The position numbers and the translations under genes were made by a program. From positions 1 through 64,000 of the forward strand of contig DGJT01000032.1 in the NCBI GenBank assembly GCA_002387565.1: DNA of 64,000 nt, given 5' to 3'. Shown here one piece after another: positions 63,275-64,000 of the stretch. The notes below the pieces were generated by a model. That model searched no databases. It was not told the origin of the DNA and was given only the letters and a program-made list of their open reading frames with translations. Positions within the stretch are counted from its first letter, which is position 1, and every line of letters starts with the position of its first letter. The DNA is from Akkermansiaceae bacterium UBA4589 (lineage in GTDB: Bacteria; Verrucomicrobiota; Verrucomicrobiia; Verrucomicrobiales; Akkermansiaceae).

Positions 63275-64000
63275 CTAGCTAATCGCTTTGTAGAGTGCGA
63301 ATAAGGCTTTTTGCGAAACGACCTGTTTGAAAGATTCTCTGCTGCGTGGTGAGTAAACCTTAATCACGGATGCCGTAACATCTCCGTTGCTATCTTTTTG
63401 TGCTAGGCCGATATAAGCTAAACCAACAGGCTTATCCTCTGTTCCTCCATCGGGGCCTGCTATGCCTGTCACTCCAATGCCATAATCAGCTGTTGCTTTA
63501 GTAAGAGCTCCCATTGCCATTTCCTGAGCTACTTGCTCACTCACCGCACCATGACACTCTAAGCTAGTGTTACTAACTCCTAGAGAGTCATGTTTAGCCT
63601 GATTACAATAAGTCACCCAATTCTGCTTAATCACAGCAGAAGCGCCAGCTATGTTAGTTAAACGATGACTGATAAGCCCTCCTGTACAGCTCTCGGCTAC
63701 ACTTACGGTTTTGCCTGCTTGTGTGGCTTTCTCAATCACTAAGGCTTCGATACTTTGTTTAGTATCTGATAAATAATAGGAAGTAAAGGCTGCTTGTGCT
63801 AGCTTAGCCGCTTGTGCTATCGCCTCCTGTGAACCTAAGAGTCGTAAATCAATTTCTACTAAGCGGGAACAATAGCCCACTTCTAAATCAGCAATAGCGG
63901 CAAACTTGTCATCTAACACTTGGTGAAAATCACTCTCGCCCACCTCCATAAAGCGCAGTTCTTTGTAATGAGTTTCCTCGCTACCTATCAAGCGTGATTT
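63275..64000 (-). CDS. cinA: CinA family protein, C-terminal part (5' end beyond the window)
   Basis: The visible 242 residues come from the middle and end of a full-length CinA. A linker (KELRFMEVGESDFHQVLDDKFA...VEIDLRLLG) joins the missing molybdopterin-binding-like domain to the nicotinamide-nucleotide amidohydrolase domain. That domain has VSVAESCTGGLISHRLTNIAGAS near the middle and GIAGPDGGTEDKPVGLAYIGL further on, both typical of COG1546. The frame continues past 64000 without a start. The enzyme recycles nicotinamide mononucleotide in some bacteria. Convergent with the helicase gene, 14 bp from its stop. Confidence 0.93.
   Translation of the reverse strand, partial: KSRLIGSEETHYKELRFMEVGESDFHQVLDDKFAAIADLEVGYCSRLVEIDLRLLGSQEAIAQAAKLAQAAFTSYYLSDTKQSIEALVIEKATQAGKTVSVAESCTGGLISHRLTNIAGASAVIKQNWVTYCNQAKHDSLGVSNTSLECHGAVSEQVAQEMAMGALTKATADYGIGVTGIAGPDGGTEDKPVGLAYIGLAQKDSNGDVTASVIKVYSPRSRESFKQVVSQKALFALYKAIS

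Noticed and set aside
1..64000. CRISPR array, rRNA, tmRNA or prophage genes
   Set aside because: No regular repeat-spacer array, rRNA sequence or phage structural/integrase genes were seen; the only RNA gene recognised is tRNA-Leu.

Overview
This is a gene-dense stretch of bacterial chromosome with about 60 protein genes, one tRNA gene and few long gaps. The organism is Gram-negative: the window encodes Lnt, KdsB, an OmpA-domain protein, type II secretion / type IV pilus-like parts and outer-envelope enzymes. The base composition is AT-rich. A formylglycine sulfatase, a DUF368 (PopT) transporter, a membrane-anchored kinase-like protein and scattered pseudopilin genes together suggest the Verrucomicrobiota / PVC group. 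That is an inference from gene content, not a phylogenetic result. Almost no start codon has a Shine-Dalgarno motif in front of it, and two candidate promoters place the transcription start at or next to the ATG.

Layout. 1-11.2 kb (minus strand): sulfatase N-terminus, fmt, adenylate kinase, GspE/PilB and GspF/PilC, dnaE, phosphoglucomutase. 11.2-25.7 kb: RlmI-like methyltransferase, cold-shock protein, lnt, a minus-strand trio (DUF2867 dehydrogenase, DUF368 transporter, HupE-like protein), PBP2, RNase G, trpF, a transmembrane pseudokinase and a small membrane protein. 25.7-26.6 kb: a YefM/YoeB toxin-antitoxin module with a broken toxin, set among copies of a dispersed repeat. 26.6-29.8 kb: obg, gamma carbonic anhydrase, dcd, ftsY. 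29.8-33.1 kb: pstSCAB. 33.2-35.3 kb: three pseudopilins. 35.3-39.7 kb: Xaa-Pro aminopeptidase, a TPR protein and two unknown proteins. 39.9-47.3 kb: rpoZ, smpB, an OmpA-domain protein, a degenerate LytM-like protein, a WecG/TagA glycosyltransferase, a UDP-glucuronate decarboxylase-like enzyme, cysC, cysD and cysN. 47.3-48.7 kb: repeats, a small membrane protein and a GspG-like pseudopilin. 48.9-64 kb: tRNA-Leu, trpB, kdsB, a methyltransferase, hisB-hisH-SpoU methylase, a Pmp3-like peptide, tsaC/sua5, a K+ channel, murJ, a lipase, a 1702-residue helicase-nuclease and the C-terminal part of cinA.

The most unusual content is a roughly 90-bp dispersed repeat. Four copies share a hairpin core (GGC-n-GTAG / CTAC-n-GCC) and a right arm placed exactly 11 nt beyond it. 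There are also three partial copies. In two places a right-end fragment lies on the far side of a small minus-strand cargo (the toxin-antitoxin module and a 133-residue membrane protein), so the cargo sits between direct repeats. Other items worth following are the toxin with an amber codon three codons before its conserved end, a Vsr-like nuclease fused to a large SF1 helicase that looks like a defence gene, a kinase-like protein lacking the catalytic aspartate, and a surface-polysaccharide gene run leading into the PAPS-forming enzymes CysC/CysD/CysN.
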